Shown: positions 23,437 through 31,256 of the stretch, piece after piece
Layout of the letters: each line of letters begins with the position of its first letter
Position numbering within the stretch: position 1 is the stretch's first letter
DNA from: Prolixibacter denitrificans
Lineage (GTDB): Bacteria > Bacteroidota > Bacteroidia > Bacteroidales > Prolixibacteraceae
Assembly: GCF_003014495.1 (NCBI RefSeq)
Contig: NZ_PYGC01000006.1
Coordinates: forward strand, 1 to 64,000
Direction of reading: 5' to 3'
DNA: 64,000 nt
Translations under genes and position numbers: made by a program
The notes under the pieces: model-generated
Seen by the model: only the letters and a program-made list of their open reading frames with translations
The model's database searches: none
Told to the model about the DNA's origin: nothing

Positions 23437-24435
23437 ATGTTTAAATCCATGAATCTTGGGGACAATCAGTCGGAAAAGACCGAACCCACAGGAGAAGTTG
23501 AAAAAGTAAAATGTCTGATCATTGGATCAGGACCTGCAGGATACACTGCAGCGATATATGCAGCACGTGCCAATCTGAGTCCGGTAATGTACGAAGGATT
23601 GCAGCCAGGCGGACAGCTGACGACAACAACCGAAGTGGAGAACTTTCCCGGTTACCCGGAAGGTATTACCGGCCCGGTAATGATGGAAGACCTGAAAGCA
23701 CAAGCCAAGCGTTTTGGAACGGATGTTCGCTGGGGACTGGCAACAAAAGCTGAATTAGATGGTCCTCCTCACCGCATTACCATCGATAACAAGAAGGTAA
23801 TCGAAGCCGATACGGTAATTATTGCCACAGGTGCAGAAGCCAAGTATCTTGGTTTGGAGGACGAGAAGAAATACGCTGGTTCGGGCGTTTCAGCCTGTGC
23901 CACCTGTGATGGATTCTTCTATCGTGGTAAAGACGTGGCTGTTGTTGGTGGTGGTGATACTGCTGCCGAGGAAGCATTGTACCTGGCCGGACTGTGTAAA
24001 ACAGTTTATATGATTGTTCGCCGTGACGAGTTGCGTGCTTCGAAAGTGATGCAGGAGCGTGTATTCAATACCAAGAATATAGTGGTTCTCTGGAAACATC
24101 AGACCAAGGCTCTGTTCGGCGATGGGGTAGTTGAAGGAGCTACGTTATGGAAAAATAAGGGCGAAGCCCATGAAGAAGAGGTTAAGATTAAAATCGATGG
24201 ATTCTTCCTGGCGATTGGTCACAAACCGAACTCTGATATTTTCAAAGATTACTTGAAAACCGACGATGTCGGATACATTCATACCATTGGTAACAGTTCC
24301 AGAACTGATGCTGAAGGTGTATTTGCCTGTGGCGACGTAATGGACAGTACCTATCGGCAGGCAGTTACCGCTGCTGGTTCGGGATGTAAAGCCGCAATCG
24401 ATGCTGAGCGTTACCTTTCGGAAAAGAATAGCTGA
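23437..24435 (+). CDS. trxB: Thioredoxin-disulfide reductase
   Basis: A 332-residue flavoenzyme that passes electrons from NADPH through FAD to thioredoxin. FAD-binding GSGPAGYTAAIYAARA is at about residues 30-45, the redox pair C154-A-T-C157 in SACATCDGF, the NADPH fold VVGGGDTAAEEALYLA and the C-terminal FAD contact GVFACGDVMDSTYRQA. An extra ~24-residue polar N-terminus (NLGDNQSEKTEPTGEVEK) precedes the core; some family members lack it. It is monocistronic, with a strong terminator after it. Its likely partners include the exported thioredoxin at 44617 only indirectly. Confidence 0.95.
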   Translation: MFKSMNLGDNQSEKTEPTGEVEKVKCLIIGSGPAGYTAAIYAARANLSPVMYEGLQPGGQLTTTTEVENFPGYPEGITGPVMMEDLKAQAKRFGTDVRWGLATKAELDGPPHRITIDNKKVIEADTVIIATGAEAKYLGLEDEKKYAGSGVSACATCDGFFYRGKDVAVVGGGDTAAEEALYLAGLCKTVYMIVRRDELRASKVMQERVFNTKNIVVLWKHQTKALFGDGVVEGATLWKNKGEAHEEEVKIKIDGFFLAIGHKPNSDIFKDYLKTDDVGYIHTIGNSSRTDAEGVFACGDVMDSTYRQAVTAAGSGCKAAIDAERYLSEKNS

Positions 24436-24467
24436 TTTTTGCTGAACACTGATTTTGACAAATAAAA

Positions 24468-24496
24468 AAAGCCTTCCAAAACGGAAGGCTTTTCTT
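24468..24496 (+). terminator. Bidirectional terminator between trxB and the SPT-like gene
   Basis: AAAGCCTTCC pairs with GGAAGGCTTT around a short loop, with A and T runs on the two sides, so it can stop both convergent transcripts. Confidence 0.85.
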
Positions 24497-24517
24497 TTTG
24501 AATGCTTTTTATATCGG

Positions 24518-25762
24518 TTACGATATCTGAGCCATTTTGGTAGTTGAGTATTTTCCGGCTTCCAGTTTTTTCCGTACTTCCGAGAATGCCTTGATGGTGT
24601 ATTCAACATCTTCGAGTGTATGGCTGGCGGTCGGAATCAAACGCAACAGCAGCTGACCTTTCGGGATAACCGGATACACAACGATGGAGCAGAAAATATT
24701 GTAATTTTCACGCAGGTCCATCACTACATTGGTACCTTCGGCAACACTTCCCGACAGGTAAACCGGGGTTACCGGAGAGTTGGTCACACCCAGATCGAAG
24801 TTTTCAGCCTTCAATCCATTCTGCAGTGCATTAACAATGGTCCACAACTTTTCGCGAAGCTCCGGCTGTGTACGCAGCAGTTCGAGACGCTTCAGTGCAC
24901 CAATTACCATCGGCATCGGCAGCGACTTGGCAAAAGTCTGCGAACGCATATTGTAGCGCAGGTAATCACAAACCTCTTCCGGACAGGCAACAAATGCACC
25001 AATTCCGGCCATCGATTTGGCAAAGGTTCCGAAATACAAGTCAATGTCATCCTGAACTCCCTGTTCTTCACCTGTTCCGGCACCGGTTTTACCCATGGTT
25101 CCAAAACCGTGAGCATCGTCAACCAGCAGACGGAAGTTGAATTCTTTCTTCAGCGCAACGATATCGTCGATACGGCCCATGTCACCAGACATTCCGAAAA
25201 CACCTTCGGTGATAACGAGAATACCTCCACCGGTTTTCTGAGCTAAGCTGGTGGCGTGTTCGAGCTGCTTACGCAGACTGTCCATATCGTTGTGCAGGTA
25301 AACAAAGCGTTTACCCATGTGGAGACGAACTCCGTCAAGAATACAGGCATGCGACTCTGCATCGTAAACAACAACGTCATTTCTTCCGACAATGGCATCG
25401 ATAATGGAAACCATTCCCTGGTAACCATAGTTCAAAAGAAACGCATCGGGTTTACCAACGAAATCTGCCAGCTCTTTCTCGAGCTCTTCGTGCTTACTGG
25501 TTTGTCCGGACATCATACGGGCACCCATTGGGTACGCCATACCATATTGAGCTGCAGCTTCAGCGTCAGCCTTACGCACTTCCGGATGGTTAGCCAAGCC
25601 AATGTAGTTGTTAAGACTCCAGGTAAGTACCTCTTTTCCGCGAAATTTCATTCTCGGACTTATCTCTCCTTCGAGTTTCGGAAAAGAAAAATAGCCATGA
25701 GCTTCTTTCTTGTACTGGCCAATATTTCCTTTGTTTGTCTTTATTTTCTCAAAAATATCCAC
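24518..25762 (-). CDS. Alpha-oxoamine synthase, probable serine palmitoyltransferase
   Basis: A 414-residue PLP enzyme of the class II aminotransferase fold. Pyridoxal lysine is Lys249 in YFGTFAKSMAG, the ring-stacking His is His138 in DAESHACI, and the cofactor Asp/His are in LLVDDAHGFG (215-218). The family joins an amino acid to an acyl thioester with loss of CO2. Bacteroidota use serine palmitoyltransferase as the first step of sphingolipid synthesis. A related enzyme, cysteate acyltransferase, starts sulfonolipids, and 2-amino-3-ketobutyrate ligase is also close. I favour a lipid role from overall similarity, but the amino-acid substrate cannot be read here. It is transcribed alone from a consensus promoter. 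Confidence 0.8.
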   Translation of the reverse strand: MDIFEKIKTNKGNIGQYKKEAHGYFSFPKLEGEISPRMKFRGKEVLTWSLNNYIGLANHPEVRKADAEAAAQYGMAYPMGARMMSGQTSKHEELEKELADFVGKPDAFLLNYGYQGMVSIIDAIVGRNDVVVYDAESHACILDGVRLHMGKRFVYLHNDMDSLRKQLEHATSLAQKTGGGILVITEGVFGMSGDMGRIDDIVALKKEFNFRLLVDDAHGFGTMGKTGAGTGEEQGVQDDIDLYFGTFAKSMAGIGAFVACPEEVCDYLRYNMRSQTFAKSLPMPMVIGALKRLELLRTQPELREKLWTIVNALQNGLKAENFDLGVTNSPVTPVYLSGSVAEGTNVVMDLRENYNIFCSIVVYPVIPKGQLLLRLIPTASHTLEDVEYTIKAFSEVRKKLEAGKYSTTKMAQIS

Positions 25763-25790
25763 GATTCATGCGGTTTTGATTAAAACAATG

Positions 25791-25821
25791 CAAAAGTAAA
25801 CTTTTTTGATTTTATACCAAA
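25791..25821 (-). promoter_or_regulatory. Consensus Bacteroidota promoter for the SPT-like gene
   Basis: On the minus strand TTTG (25821-25818), an exact 19-base spacer and TACTTTTG (25798-25791) match the -33 TTTG / -7 TAnnTTTG consensus, 28 bases before the start codon. Confidence 0.75.
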
Positions 25822-26021
25822 CACCCCCTACCAGCTGAACATGAAGTAAAAAGAGCGTTAGAGCGACATTTTTCATGTCTGAATTTCCTGCTGCAAGCAT
25901 CAACTTTTCAGGACTTTTTGCAACCTTTGTTCCCCGTTTTCAATCTAATTAAAATTAGGTTGTAAAACAGGTGAAAGTTTTAGGGGGAAGGTTGGTAGCT
26001 ACCACCTTTTAATTCTGAGAA

Positions 26022-26057
26022 TTTGATGTTTTGATTTGTTGAAAAAAATTATCTTTG
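26022..26057 (+). promoter_or_regulatory. Promoter immediately before bamD (possible leaderless mRNA)
   Basis: TATCTTTG at 26050-26057 is a perfect TAnnTTTG. TTTG boxes lie at 26022-26025 and 26030-26033 (spacers 24 and 16). The bamD ATG begins 5 bases after the -7 box, so transcription would start at or next to the start codon. Confidence 0.55.
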
Positions 26058-26061
26058 CAAA

Positions 26062-26892
26062 ATGATTCGCAAACTGAAGTTTATTTTCTTGTTCGCCTTA
26101 TTGGCAACTGTTGCTGCTTCGTGTAGTGACTATCAGAAAGTTCTTAAAAGTACCGATTACGAATTTAAATACAAAAAGGCCAAGGAGTATTACGATAATA
26201 ATGACTTCAACCGGGCTACAACCCTTTACCAGGAGCTGGTAAATATTTACAGGGGAACAAGCCGGGCGGATCAGGTTTATTACTATTTGGCCAAGAGTTA
26301 CCTCGGACAGAAAGATTATTTGCTTGCAGGGCATTATTTCAGGCAACTGCTGAAAGAATTTCCCCGAAGCGATTACTCTGAGGAAGCACAGTATTTAATT
26401 GGTTATTGTTATTACAAGAATTCACCGAACCCGAGGCTCGATCAGGAGATCACCAAAAAGGGAATCGATGCATTGCAGCTATACATTAACCTCTATCCGA
26501 ATGGGGACAATGTAAAACAAGCCACTAAATTGATTGATGAACTTCGCGAGAAACTGGTTTACAAATCATATTTGAGTGGTCGTTTGTATTACGATTTGGG
26601 TGACTACCGGGCAGCTGTTGTTTCGTTGTCGAATAGTTTGAAGGATTTTCCTGATTCGGAGTATCGCGAAGAGTTGATGTTCCTGTTGCTGAAATCGAAA
26701 TACCTGCTGGCAGAAAACAGTATTCCGGAGAAAAAAGAGAACCGCTTGAATGCGGCACTTGATGAATATTATACCTTTATAGATGATTACCCAAACAGTG
26801 ATCATCGGAAGGAAGCCGACAAATTCTTCAACAATACGAAGAAGATGTTGAATATTACGGATGAAGATTTAAAAATCGATAGTAATAAATAA
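26062..26892 (+). CDS. bamD: Outer-membrane assembly lipoprotein BamD
   Basis: A 276-residue lipoprotein (lipobox TVAASCSDY, acylated Cys20) of the BamD/YfiO family. Five tetratricopeptide-like repeats follow: DYEFKYKKAKEYYDNNDF, QVYYYLAKSYLGQKDYLLAGHYF, EEAQYLIGYCYYKNSPNPRLDQ and others. It works in the periplasm with BamA to insert beta-barrel proteins such as the SusC, FadL and TonB receptors in this window. It heads a block with rpoZ (1 base gap) and coaBC, an order common in Bacteroidota. The SPNPRLDQEIT segment is typical of the family. Confidence 0.92.
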   Translation: MIRKLKFIFLFALLATVAASCSDYQKVLKSTDYEFKYKKAKEYYDNNDFNRATTLYQELVNIYRGTSRADQVYYYLAKSYLGQKDYLLAGHYFRQLLKEFPRSDYSEEAQYLIGYCYYKNSPNPRLDQEITKKGIDALQLYINLYPNGDNVKQATKLIDELREKLVYKSYLSGRLYYDLGDYRAAVVSLSNSLKDFPDSEYREELMFLLLKSKYLLAENSIPEKKENRLNAALDEYYTFIDDYPNSDHRKEADKFFNNTKKMLNITDEDLKIDSNK

Positions 26893-26893
26893 T

Positions 26894-27220
26894 ATGGATT
26901 ACAAGAAGACCAAAGCCCCTACCACAACTGTTCCGCGCGATTTGCAGGAACTGGAAAGAGGTACAGGAAACATCTATGAGTCAATCATGGTCCTGGCCAA
27001 GCGTGCCAATCAGATTAACGCTGAGTTGAAAGAGGAGCTGAATCAAAAATTGCAGGAATTTGCTTCGTATACCGATAACCTGGAAGAGGTTTTCGAGAAC
27101 CGTGAGCAGATTGAGATCTCTCGTTTCTACGAGCGTCTGCCGAAGCCGACTCTCATTGCTTACGAAGAGATGAAAGACGATCAGATTTATTTCCGCAATC
27201 CGGCCAGAGACCGGAAATAA
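26894..27220 (+). CDS. rpoZ: RNA polymerase omega subunit, Bacteroidota type
   Basis: A 108-residue protein with TVPRDLQELERGTGNIYESIMVLAKRANQIN, the Bacteroidota version of the omega MARxT region that contacts the beta' subunit and helps RNA polymerase assembly. The C-terminal half (NLEEVFENREQIEISRFYERLPKPTLIAYEEM) is lineage-specific. It follows bamD by one base and precedes coaBC by about 50 bases, so these are probably co-transcribed. Confidence 0.92.
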   Translation: MDYKKTKAPTTTVPRDLQELERGTGNIYESIMVLAKRANQINAELKEELNQKLQEFASYTDNLEEVFENREQIEISRFYERLPKPTLIAYEEMKDDQIYFRNPARDRK

Positions 27221-27273
27221 TATTGGCCGGCACTCAATGAGTGTTTGGTTTTGCGGTAACAACCAACGAATAC

Positions 27274-27834
27274 ATGAAACTCCAGGGAAAGAAAATTATA
27301 CTTGGCGTAACCGGAAGTATAGCAGCCTACAAGGCTGCTTATCTTTTAAGGGGGCTGGTGAAAGAAGGAGCCGAAGTGCAGGTCGTAATGACCCCTTCGG
27401 CGAAGGAGTTTATTACTCCGTTGACTCTTTCTGCCCTCAGCAATAAGCCGGTGGTAAGTGAATTTTTTTCCAGTGAAGACGGAACCTGGCACAGTCATGT
27501 CGATATGGGAATCTGGGCCGATTTGATGTTGGTGGCTCCGGCAACTGCGTCAACAATGGGAAAGATGGCCCATGGAATAGCCGACACATTGCTGGTTACT
27601 ACCTATATGTCGGCTAAGTGCCCGGTTATGGTTGCTCCGGCGATGGATCTGGACATGTTTAAGCATCCGTCGAATCAGCAGAGTATCGAGATTCTCAAGT
27701 CGTACGGTAATCTGATTATCGATCCGGGTTCCGGAGAACTGGCCAGTGGTTTGGTTGGTAAAGGCCGGATGGAAGAGCCGGAAGTCATCGTTGAAAAGGT
27801 TATCGCCTTCTTCAACAAAAAAAAAAACTGCTGA
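27274..27834 (+). CDS. coaBC: CoaBC, phosphopantothenoylcysteine decarboxylase part (upstream of frameshift)
   Basis: From the ATG at 27274 the frame encodes the flavin-dependent CoaC domain: LGVTGSIAAYKAAYLLR, active-site His in SHVDMGIWADLMLVAPATA, and VAPAMDLDMFKHPSN. It decarboxylates phosphopantothenoylcysteine in coenzyme A synthesis. A frame from GTG 27241 is longer, but the ATG fits the family start. The reading frame ends nine bases after an A11 run, with TGC TGA directly before the CoaB domain, which continues in the -1 frame. Bacteroidota normally encode one ~400-residue CoaBC. So this is either a frameshift site, a pseudogene or a sequencing slip. Confidence 0.85.
   Translation: MKLQGKKIILGVTGSIAAYKAAYLLRGLVKEGAEVQVVMTPSAKEFITPLTLSALSNKPVVSEFFSSEDGTWHSHVDMGIWADLMLVAPATASTMGKMAHGIADTLLVTTYMSAKCPVMVAPAMDLDMFKHPSNQQSIEILKSYGNLIIDPGSGELASGLVGKGRMEEPEVIVEKVIAFFNKKKNC
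27816..27831 (+). other. A11 slippery run / A-AAA-AAC heptamer at the coaBC junction
   Basis: Eleven A at 27817-27827 followed by C. In the zero frame the codons read AAA AAA AAA AAC TGC TGA, which includes the classic -1 slippery heptamer A-AAA-AAC. One added A (transcript slippage) or a -1 ribosomal shift joins the CoaC and CoaB frames exactly. Confidence 0.7.
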
Positions 27835-28481
27835 ATAAAACCTTCCTCGTTACAGCAGGTCCTACACACGAAAAAATCGATCCGGTCCGTTTTATCGGGA
27901 ATTATTCCTCCGGTAAAATGGGATATGCCATTGCCACTTCGTTAGCCGAAAGTGGGGCGGAAGTGATTTTAGTTTCCGGCCCAACGGCGTTGAGTATTTC
28001 CCATCCCAATATTCGAAAAATTGACGTGACATCAGCTGAAGAGATGTATCACGCAGCTGTGGAGGCATTTCCTTCGTGCGATGGTGCGGTGATGTCGGCT
28101 GCGGTAGCCGATTATGCCCCTGTAAAAAAGGAAGAGCAGAAGGTGAAAAGGGGAGAAGGTAATTACACCATTGATCTGAAGCCCAATCCTGATATCGCCG
28201 CCAGTTTAGGTAAAATAAAAAAGGAAGGACAGTTGCTGGTTGGGTTTGCATTGGAAACGCACGATGAAGAGACAAATGCTCAACGGAAACTGGAGAAGAA
28301 GAATTTGGATTTCATTGTACTGAATTCGCTTCAGGATAAGGGCGCCGGTTTTCAGTACGACACGAACCAGATTACCATCATCGAACGCAACGGAAAACAA
28401 CATCGTTTTGAACTGAAGCCTAAAACCGAAGTGGCCGCTGATATCGTGAATGTGATGATCGATATGATGGAAAGGAAGTAG
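27828..28481 (+). CDS. coaBC: CoaBC, phosphopantothenate-cysteine ligase part (downstream of frameshift)
   Basis: In the -1 frame the sequence is open from the A run through LNKTFLVTAGPTHEKIDPVR, FIGNYSSGKMGYAIA, the dimer-interface VMSAAVADYAP and NPDIAASLGKIK to the stop at 28481. This is the complete CoaB domain, which couples cysteine to phosphopantothenate. The first internal ATG (27918) is inside the nucleotide-binding motif, so independent translation would lose the N-terminal strand. A frameshifted fusion is therefore more plausible than two separate genes. All recognised CoaB motifs are intact, which argues against long-standing decay. Confidence 0.85.
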   Translation: MLNKTFLVTAGPTHEKIDPVRFIGNYSSGKMGYAIATSLAESGAEVILVSGPTALSISHPNIRKIDVTSAEEMYHAAVEAFPSCDGAVMSAAVADYAPVKKEEQKVKRGEGNYTIDLKPNPDIAASLGKIKKEGQLLVGFALETHDEETNAQRKLEKKNLDFIVLNSLQDKGAGFQYDTNQITIIERNGKQHRFELKPKTEVAADIVNVMIDMMERK

Positions 28482-28529
28482 ACCTTCTGTTCCTTTTTGC
28501 TAAATTTAGGCAGACAAACAGAGAACGGT

Positions 28530-29435
28530 ATGCAGAGAACAATCCTCGTTATTTTATTGGTTTTCTTTTCGGTAACCGCATTTGGACAGGAGCTGCGGTG
28601 TAATGTAAGTGTGTCCAGTTCGCGGATTGAAGGAACCAATCGGCAGATATTTCAGTCGATGCAGAAGGATATTTACGAGTTCATGAATAACCGTAAATGG
28701 ACGGATAACGTCTTCTCGCAGGACGAACGGATTGAATGCAACGTCTTTATCCAGATAACCCAACAGGTGGCTGCTGACGAGTTCAAGGGAACCATCCAAA
28801 TACAATCCAGGCGGCCGGTTTTCAATTCATCGTACGAATCAACAGTGCTCAATATTAAGGATAACGATTTTCACGTTCGGTATGTCGAATTTCAACCACT
28901 TCAATTTGATGAAACTTCCAATACCGATGCATTGACAAATATTCTGGCCTATTATGCCTACATTATTATTGGCTTCGATTACGACACCTTTTCACCGCAA
29001 GGCGGAGCACCGTATTTTCAGAAAGCGCAGGACATTGTGAATCGTTGTCAGAATGCGCGTGAGAAAGGTTGGAAAGCATACGAGAGTGATTATAACCGGT
29101 ACTGGTTGACTGAGAATTTGCTGAATCGTTCATATTCCGCTTTTCATGATTTGATGTACCGGTATTACCGGAAGGGACTAGACGTAATGGCCGACAAGCC
29201 TGATGCAGGTCGCGCCGAAATTGCCGATGCCTTGACCGATATGCAACGTATCTACCGAACGAAACCGGATACTTATATCAACCGCATTTTCTTCGACGCC
29301 AAGTCGGATGAGTTGGTGAATATTTTTGAGAAAGGAACTCCCGATGAAAAGCGCAGGGTGATGACGGTGCTCTCGGAGTGCGATCCATCGAACTCGGGGA
29401 AATACGAAAAGATTCAAAAATCAAATGGGATTTAA
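28530..29435 (+). CDS. DUF4835 exported protein
   Basis: A 301-residue protein with a Sec signal peptide (MQRTILVILLVFFSVTAFGQ). The start at 28530 is preferred over a TTG 33 bases upstream because it begins the signal. The mature part has the DUF4835 layout: an N-terminal ELRCNVSVSSSRIEGTNRQIF, a central YESTVLNIKDNDFHVRYVEFQPLQFD and an aromatic C-terminal helix bundle (AYYAYIIIGFDYDTFSPQGG). The family is restricted to Bacteroidota, normally lies between coaBC and recN as here, and has no established activity. Envelope location follows from the signal peptide. Confidence 0.88.
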   Translation: MQRTILVILLVFFSVTAFGQELRCNVSVSSSRIEGTNRQIFQSMQKDIYEFMNNRKWTDNVFSQDERIECNVFIQITQQVAADEFKGTIQIQSRRPVFNSSYESTVLNIKDNDFHVRYVEFQPLQFDETSNTDALTNILAYYAYIIIGFDYDTFSPQGGAPYFQKAQDIVNRCQNAREKGWKAYESDYNRYWLTENLLNRSYSAFHDLMYRYYRKGLDVMADKPDAGRAEIADALTDMQRIYRTKPDTYINRIFFDAKSDELVNIFEKGTPDEKRRVMTVLSECDPSNSGKYEKIQKSNGI

Positions 29436-29456
29436 ACGCCACTAACAAAGAATACT

Positions 29457-31109
29457 ATGTTAAAACGGCTTAAGATTCGTAATTATGCATTGATTCGGGA
29501 ACTCGACGTGGAATTCCATCCTGGTTTTACCATTATTACAGGGGAAACCGGAGCCGGAAAGTCGATTCTCCTGGGAGCTTTATCCCTGATTTTGGGACAA
29601 AGGGCCGATACCACAGCATTGAAAGACAGCGAGAAGAAATGTGTCGTAGAAGGCGTTTTCAACGTAAAGGCCTATGGATTGAAAGAGTTGTTTGAGCAGT
29701 ACGATCTCGATTATGAAGACCAGGCAATTTTCCGTCGGGAAATAAGTCCTTCAGGGAAATCGAGAGCGTTTGTAAATGACACACCGGTGAATCTGAAAGC
29801 CATGCGTGATTTGGGATTGCGCCTGGTAGACATTCATTCGCAGCACCAGAATCTCGAACTCAATAACCAGCATTTTCAACTCACGGTAGTCGATTTGTAT
29901 GCCGGTCACAATGATTTACTGGTATCCTACCGGGAGAAATTCCGCGTTTACCGGAAAACGGTACAGGAGCTAAATGCGTTGGTGGAAAAAGCCGAACAGT
30001 CGAAAGCCGATTTGGATTACTTCCGTTTTCAGTTCGAACAGCTCGAAAGCGCTGCTCTGGTTGATGGTGAGCAGGAAGAGATGGAAAAGGAACTGGAAAC
30101 ACTCAACCATGCGGAAGAGATAAAAGGTAACCTGACACAACTTTTCGAATTGCTGAATGGCGAAGGACCGTCGGTTGTTCGCGGTAGCAAGGATGGCATG
30201 AGTCTGTTAAGCAAGGTGTCTAAATTCTTCCCGGAAGGTGAGGACCTGCACCAACGGTTGGAAAGTGCTTACCTCGAATTGAAAGATATCGCGGATGAGG
30301 CCGAACGTGCTGCTGAAAGTGTAGAGTATGATCCGGGACGTATCGAGTTTTTGAATGAGCGCCTTGATTCAATCTATACATTGCAACAGAAGCATAGGGT
30401 GGAAACGGTGGCTGAGTTGATTGAAATCAGAGAGTCGTTGGATGCAAAGCTTTCGGATATTGATTCGTATGACCTGGAAATTGAGAAGCTCGAAAAGCAA
30501 CGAGACGCGGCTGAAGCTGAAGTGAAAAAGCTGGCTGAGCAATTATCAGAGCAGCGGAAAGAAGTTTTGCCGGCCATCGAAGAGCGGGTGAATAATCTTT
30601 TATTGCAGCTGGGGATGCCCAATTCGCGTTTCAGGGTTGAGCTCGCTTCAAACGGTACACCTTCGGCAACCGGAATCGACGAGGTTAGTTTCATGTTTTC
30701 GGCTAATAAGAATGCAGAACTCTGCGAGATTTCGAAAGTGGCCTCGGGTGGTGAGATGTCCCGTTTAATGCTTTCGCTGAAGTCGCTGATTTCAAAATCG
30801 AAGGCTTTGCCTACCATCATATTTGATGAAATTGATTCCGGAATTTCGGGCGAAATTGCCGGCAAAATGGGCGGTATTTTAAAAGAGATGTCCGGAGGCA
30901 TGCAGGTCATCAACATTACTCACCTTCCACAGGTAGCAGCCAAAGGCGATTACCATTTTTGGGTGTACAAACAGGATACCGAACACGAGACGGTTACCCA
31001 CCTAAAGCTTCTATCGGAAAAGGAGCGGGTAGAAGAGTTAGCGAAGATGTTGAGCGGAGAGAATATCTCCGATGCGGCCTTACAAAATGCGCAGGAACTG
31101 CTCCGGTAA
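29457..31109 (+). CDS. recN: DNA repair ATPase RecN
   Basis: A 550-residue SMC-like protein for double-strand break repair. Walker A GETGAGKS is at residues 29-36, a long central coiled coil spans about 150-380, the ABC signature VASGGEMSRLMLSLK follows, and the Walker B/D-loop is PTIIFDEIDSGISGEIAG. It follows DUF4835 by 21 bases. The stop codon lies inside the loop of the terminator hairpin (31100-31123). Confidence 0.95.
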   Translation: MLKRLKIRNYALIRELDVEFHPGFTIITGETGAGKSILLGALSLILGQRADTTALKDSEKKCVVEGVFNVKAYGLKELFEQYDLDYEDQAIFRREISPSGKSRAFVNDTPVNLKAMRDLGLRLVDIHSQHQNLELNNQHFQLTVVDLYAGHNDLLVSYREKFRVYRKTVQELNALVEKAEQSKADLDYFRFQFEQLESAALVDGEQEEMEKELETLNHAEEIKGNLTQLFELLNGEGPSVVRGSKDGMSLLSKVSKFFPEGEDLHQRLESAYLELKDIADEAERAAESVEYDPGRIEFLNERLDSIYTLQQKHRVETVAELIEIRESLDAKLSDIDSYDLEIEKLEKQRDAAEAEVKKLAEQLSEQRKEVLPAIEERVNNLLLQLGMPNSRFRVELASNGTPSATGIDEVSFMFSANKNAELCEISKVASGGEMSRLMLSLKSLISKSKALPTIIFDEIDSGISGEIAGKMGGILKEMSGGMQVINITHLPQVAAKGDYHFWVYKQDTEHETVTHLKLLSEKERVEELAKMLSGENISDAALQNAQELLR

Positions 31110-31123
31110 CGGAGCTTTTTTTT
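31100..31123 (+). terminator. Terminator overlapping the recN stop codon
   Basis: GCTCCG-GTAA-CGGAGC followed by eight T. The TAA stop of recN sits in the tetraloop. Confidence 0.85.
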
Positions 31124-31207
31124 GCTTTATCGTGAACTTTTTTGACCATTATGGGTTGGAAAGGTGTTATTTAATAATCTGGTGAAAAAGGTTTATCATA
31201 ACTTTTT

Positions 31208-31215
31208 TATTTTTG
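31208..31215 (+). promoter_or_regulatory. Candidate -7 element for fabI
   Basis: TATTTTTG matches TAnnTTTG, 42 bases before the fabI start. No good TTTG partner is seen. Confidence 0.4.
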
Positions 31216-31256
31216 CCGCCTTTGGAAAAGAGATCAAGTTTTAAATATCTAAGATT

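Noticed and set aside
27918-28481. CoaB as an independent gene from the ATG at 27918
   Set aside because: That start removes the first strand of the CoaB nucleotide-binding domain; the frame is open back to the A11 run, so a frameshifted fusion fits better.
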